Of a DNA stretch of 64,000 nt, positions 63,561 to 64,000 are shown in pieces. The DNA is from Tyto alba (taxonomy: Eukaryota > Chordata > Aves > Strigiformes > Tytonidae). The DNA lies in assembly GCF_018691265.1 (NCBI RefSeq), contig NW_024881283.1:6483731-6547730 (forward strand), in the 5' to 3' direction. Position 1 is the stretch's first letter. Every line of letters starts with the position of its first letter. Below the pieces are notes generated by a model. It was not told the DNA's origin. It saw only the letters and a list, made by a program, of their open reading frames with translations, and did not search any database. The translations under genes and the position numbers were made by a program.

Positions 63561-64000
63561 CCCCACAGAGCCCAGTATCCCCACGCACACCCTGTAAACC
63601 CCATCAGGCAGAGCCCCGGGGAGCCGCAGCAGTGTCCCGCCGTGCTGCTGGGGATCGGGGACCTCCTCGTGCCATCCTGTGTCCCCCACCCCGTGCCACC
63701 TCCCCGGGCAGGCGGAGGTTGCTGGAGGGTGAGCCGGCGGCCGCCCCGGCTGGGCTGACTGGTACAATGAACCATTGCTGGGAGCGCGGGGAGGAAAGGG
63801 GGGGCGAGGGGAGGGGAAGCTCTTGCTCGGCTGCGAGAGCCGCCGAAGAGACAGGGGAAACACACGCACAGGCGTTCCCGCTCTCCCCACGGCACTCGCC
63901 TCGCCCTGCCCTGCCCTGCCACCCGCCTCGACACCCCGGTCCCCAGCGCCGGGCGGTTCGGGGTGCTGCGGTGGCACCCCGGCCTGCGGTCCCGCTTGGG
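63560..64000. promoter_or_regulatory. CpG-rich segment, possible promoter or first exon at the window edge
   Basis: CpG density and purine/pyrimidine blocks rise towards the right edge (for example 'ctcggctgcgagagccgccg' near 63828). This could be the promoter or untranslated first exon of a gene continuing outside the window. No strand or start can be fixed. Confidence 0.3.

Overview
The window looks like vertebrate, most likely avian, gene-dense microchromosome-type DNA. It is very GC-rich, with many G/C homopolymer runs, short GC-rich introns, CpG-island promoters and almost no recognisable interspersed repeats. I saw no CR1 or LTR signature by eye. The proteins are clearly vertebrate, but the species cannot be fixed from the sequence alone; a non-avian sauropsid is not excluded.

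Four protein-coding genes can be reconstructed exon by exon, all on the minus strand. (1) SESN2 (sestrin-2), 10 coding exons, 12121-21100, about 471 aa, with a strong poly(A) signal at 10803-10808 and a CpG promoter at about 21.1-21.5 kb. (2) FAM76A, 9 coding exons, 29099-42766, 307 aa, with a CpG promoter at about 42.77-43.1 kb. (3) and (4) A tandem pair of secreted papain-family (C1A) peptidases of the 26/29-kDa proteinase or 'counting factor associated protein D-like' type, 49204-53268 (547 aa) and 55096-60711 (549 aa). Each has 11 coding exons in the same phases, an intact Gln/Cys/His/Asn active site and its own poly(A) signal. A decayed processed HSP70 pseudogene lies on the plus strand at about 46.34-46.98 kb.

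The rest is non-coding. 0-10.8 kb holds a G-rich degenerate repeat, a candidate minus-strand poly(A) site near 0.9 kb, a 1.3-kb G-skewed minisatellite (4.4-5.76 kb), an AT-rich unique segment (7.44-7.76 kb) and a TA-rich island (8.43-8.58 kb). 21.5-27.1 kb separates SESN2 from the FAM76A 3' UTR and has a plus-strand 3'-end-like sequence near 25.3 kb. 43.0-46.3 kb has a degenerate G-rich repeat and a plausible divergent transcript from the FAM76A promoter. 60.7-64.0 kb has no recognisable coding exon but ends in CpG-rich sequence that could be a first exon.

The most interesting points are the patchy near-identity between the two peptidase copies (whole exons, one intron and its (AC)n tract near-identical, other exons diverged), which suggests gene conversion; the opposed G-skew on both sides of the FAM76A promoter; the SESN2-FAM76A-peptidase gene order; and a perfect inverted repeat around a TATA-like box upstream of peptidase copy A. 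Sestrin-2 (leucine/stress sensor for mTORC1), FAM76A (nuclear zinc-ribbon/coiled-coil protein) and the peptidases (secreted or lysosomal) do not form a pathway; they are simply neighbours.
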